Below are positions 19,183 through 20,149 of a DNA stretch of 20,149 bases, piece after piece; within the stretch, counting starts at the first letter, position 1, and every line of letters starts with the position of its first letter. A program made the translations under genes and the position numbers. The stretch lies in the IMG/VR virus record IMGVR_UViG_3300017719_000306, positions 1-20,149 of that record; one strand, 5' to 3'. This DNA is from a virus. Under the pieces are notes generated by a model that had not been told where the DNA came from, searched no databases, and saw only the letters and a list, made by a program, of their open reading frames with translations.

Positions 19183-20149
19183 ATGGCTTATGGACAAAAT
19201 ATGAATGCACCGATGTCAGGTCTGATGGGACTTGCTGCTATGAAAGGACGTATGGGTGATAATACGTTAGTGCATGTTAATCCTATGGAACTTAAAACAT
19301 TGGATGCACTAGCAGGACCGGGCGGTTTAACACAGAATCCTAGTACTGGTTTGCCAGAAGCTTTTAAAATTAAAGACTTACTTCCTGCTCTTCTTGCTGT
19401 TGCTGCTCCATATGCTATTCCGCTTATAGCAAGTGGCGGTGCTACTGCAGGTGCATTGACAGGTTTAAAAGCTGCGGCTGCTTCTGCTGCTGGTGCTGGT
19501 GTAGGCACGGCTTTAACTGGTGGTAATAGAGAAGAAATATTAGGCTCTGCTTTAGTTACTGGTTTAACTGCTGGTATTGCAGGAGGACCAAACGCAGCGA
19601 CACAAGCTGGTAAAACAGCTGGTAGTTTTGCTGCTGATGCTGGCTCTAGTGGTCTTGCTGGTCAAGCTGCGACAGGTTTTGGTACAGATTTAGCGGCGAA
19701 CACTTTGACACAAGCTGGTGGTGAAGGAGTATTAAGTCAAGCTGGTTCAGATTTAATTAAGAAACAACTTGTTAAACAAGGAGTGGGCGCAGGATTAGGT
19801 GCGATAGGAACAACACCGGGTCTTTATGAAATTGATGAAACTAAAACTAAAGAATATCAACTGCCAGATACACTTCCATATACAAAAAGAGAACAGGTAG
19901 CTTCAAAAGAAGATATAGATGAATTTATTAGAAAAGGTGGGGCGACTCCTCGTTTCTTTAATTATTCAACTGAACAAATTCCTACTCAAATGGTTAGAGA
20001 AGGAGGAGACTTAGGAGAAGCACCAGTAACTTATATGGCAACAGGTGGTGATACAGGGAATGCAGGAATGTTTACAGGGATGGTGGAAGCACCTCAAGGT
20101 GATGGTATGTCTGATAATGTATCCTTTGAAGTTACAGGTGACCCACAAA
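19183..20149 (+). CDS. Large Gly/Ala-rich virion protein (3' end cut off by window)
   Basis: The frame is open from ATG 19183 to the window end (322 complete codons), with AAGGA 8 bases upstream. Residues 22-62 hold a conserved-looking block (KGRMGDNTLVHVNPMELK; GPGGLTQNPSTGLPEAFKIK). Next comes a long hydrophobic Gly/Ala-rich stretch (about 67-165: LLPALLAVAAPYAIPLIASG, ALTGLKAAAASAAGAGVG) that could cross a membrane. A Gly/Gln/Thr-rich part, and a more charged region from about 220 follow. The visible end contains APVTYMATGG and GDGMSDNVSFEVTGDP, the GDGMSD pattern known from large structural proteins of marine phages. By position and hydrophobic glycine-rich core it may be an internal virion protein ejected to form a channel in the membrane. 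That is inference, and the missing C-terminus may hold the decisive domain. Confidence 0.75.
   Translation, partial: MAYGQNMNAPMSGLMGLAAMKGRMGDNTLVHVNPMELKTLDALAGPGGLTQNPSTGLPEAFKIKDLLPALLAVAAPYAIPLIASGGATAGALTGLKAAAASAAGAGVGTALTGGNREEILGSALVTGLTAGIAGGPNAATQAGKTAGSFAADAGSSGLAGQAATGFGTDLAANTLTQAGGEGVLSQAGSDLIKKQLVKQGVGAGLGAIGTTPGLYEIDETKTKEYQLPDTLPYTKREQVASKEDIDEFIRKGGATPRFFNYSTEQIPTQMVREGGDLGEAPVTYMATGGDTGNAGMFTGMVEAPQGDGMSDNVSFEVTGDPQ

Overview
The window is a continuous stretch of the virion-structure module of a tailed phage, very probably a short-tailed (podovirus-type) phage of a marine bacterium. Every gene lies on the + strand, the genes are packed almost end to end, and the DNA is AT-rich. 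There is a portal remnant, scaffold, Mu gpT-like capsid protein, two head-tail adaptor-like proteins, a nozzle/stabilisation-type tail protein and many fibre genes. No sheath, tail-tube or tape-measure gene is present, which is what points to a short tail. Several small families here are ones I associate with uncultured marine podoviruses (SAR11/SAR116/Roseobacter phages); the host group is inference. No tRNA, rRNA, integrase, IS element or CRISPR array was seen.

Layout. 1-2699: portal C-terminus, a 61-residue protein, a GroES-like co-chaperonin, then (after a promoter and a leader stem-loop) the scaffold and a conserved head-associated protein. 2752-4299: probable decoration protein and major capsid protein, followed by an intrinsic terminator with a promoter embedded in it. 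4411-5359: a small structural protein and a first adaptor. 5361-8098: an unusual run of lysine-rich small proteins (one with a LysM domain and a tandem repeat, one with a dockerin-like calcium loop) plus a coiled-coil membrane-anchored protein. 8099-9315: a second adaptor-like protein and two tandem paralogous zinc-binding proteins. 9316-16688: a fibre/receptor-binding region with at least six fibre-type genes, small accessory proteins and a holin-like gene. 16701-20149: the tail nozzle protein, a small protein and the start of a large Gly/Ala-rich virion protein that runs off the window.

How it works together. The portal, scaffold and capsid proteins build the procapsid, with the co-chaperonin presumably helping to fold a virion protein through the host GroEL. 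The adaptors and nozzle form the short tail, and the fibres decorate it. Gene junctions are mostly TAATG, TAAATG or short overlaps, implying translational coupling within long transcripts. Four to five sigma-70-like promoters re-start transcription inside the module. Two of them share an identical 12-base -35 region.

The most interesting points are the lysine-rich cassette between the two adaptors, the tandem zinc proteins with a C-x2-C-x18-C-x2-D-x9-H pattern, the promoter built into the capsid terminator, and the contrast between an exact DNA tandem repeat in one gene and codon-scrambled protein repeats in a fibre gene.
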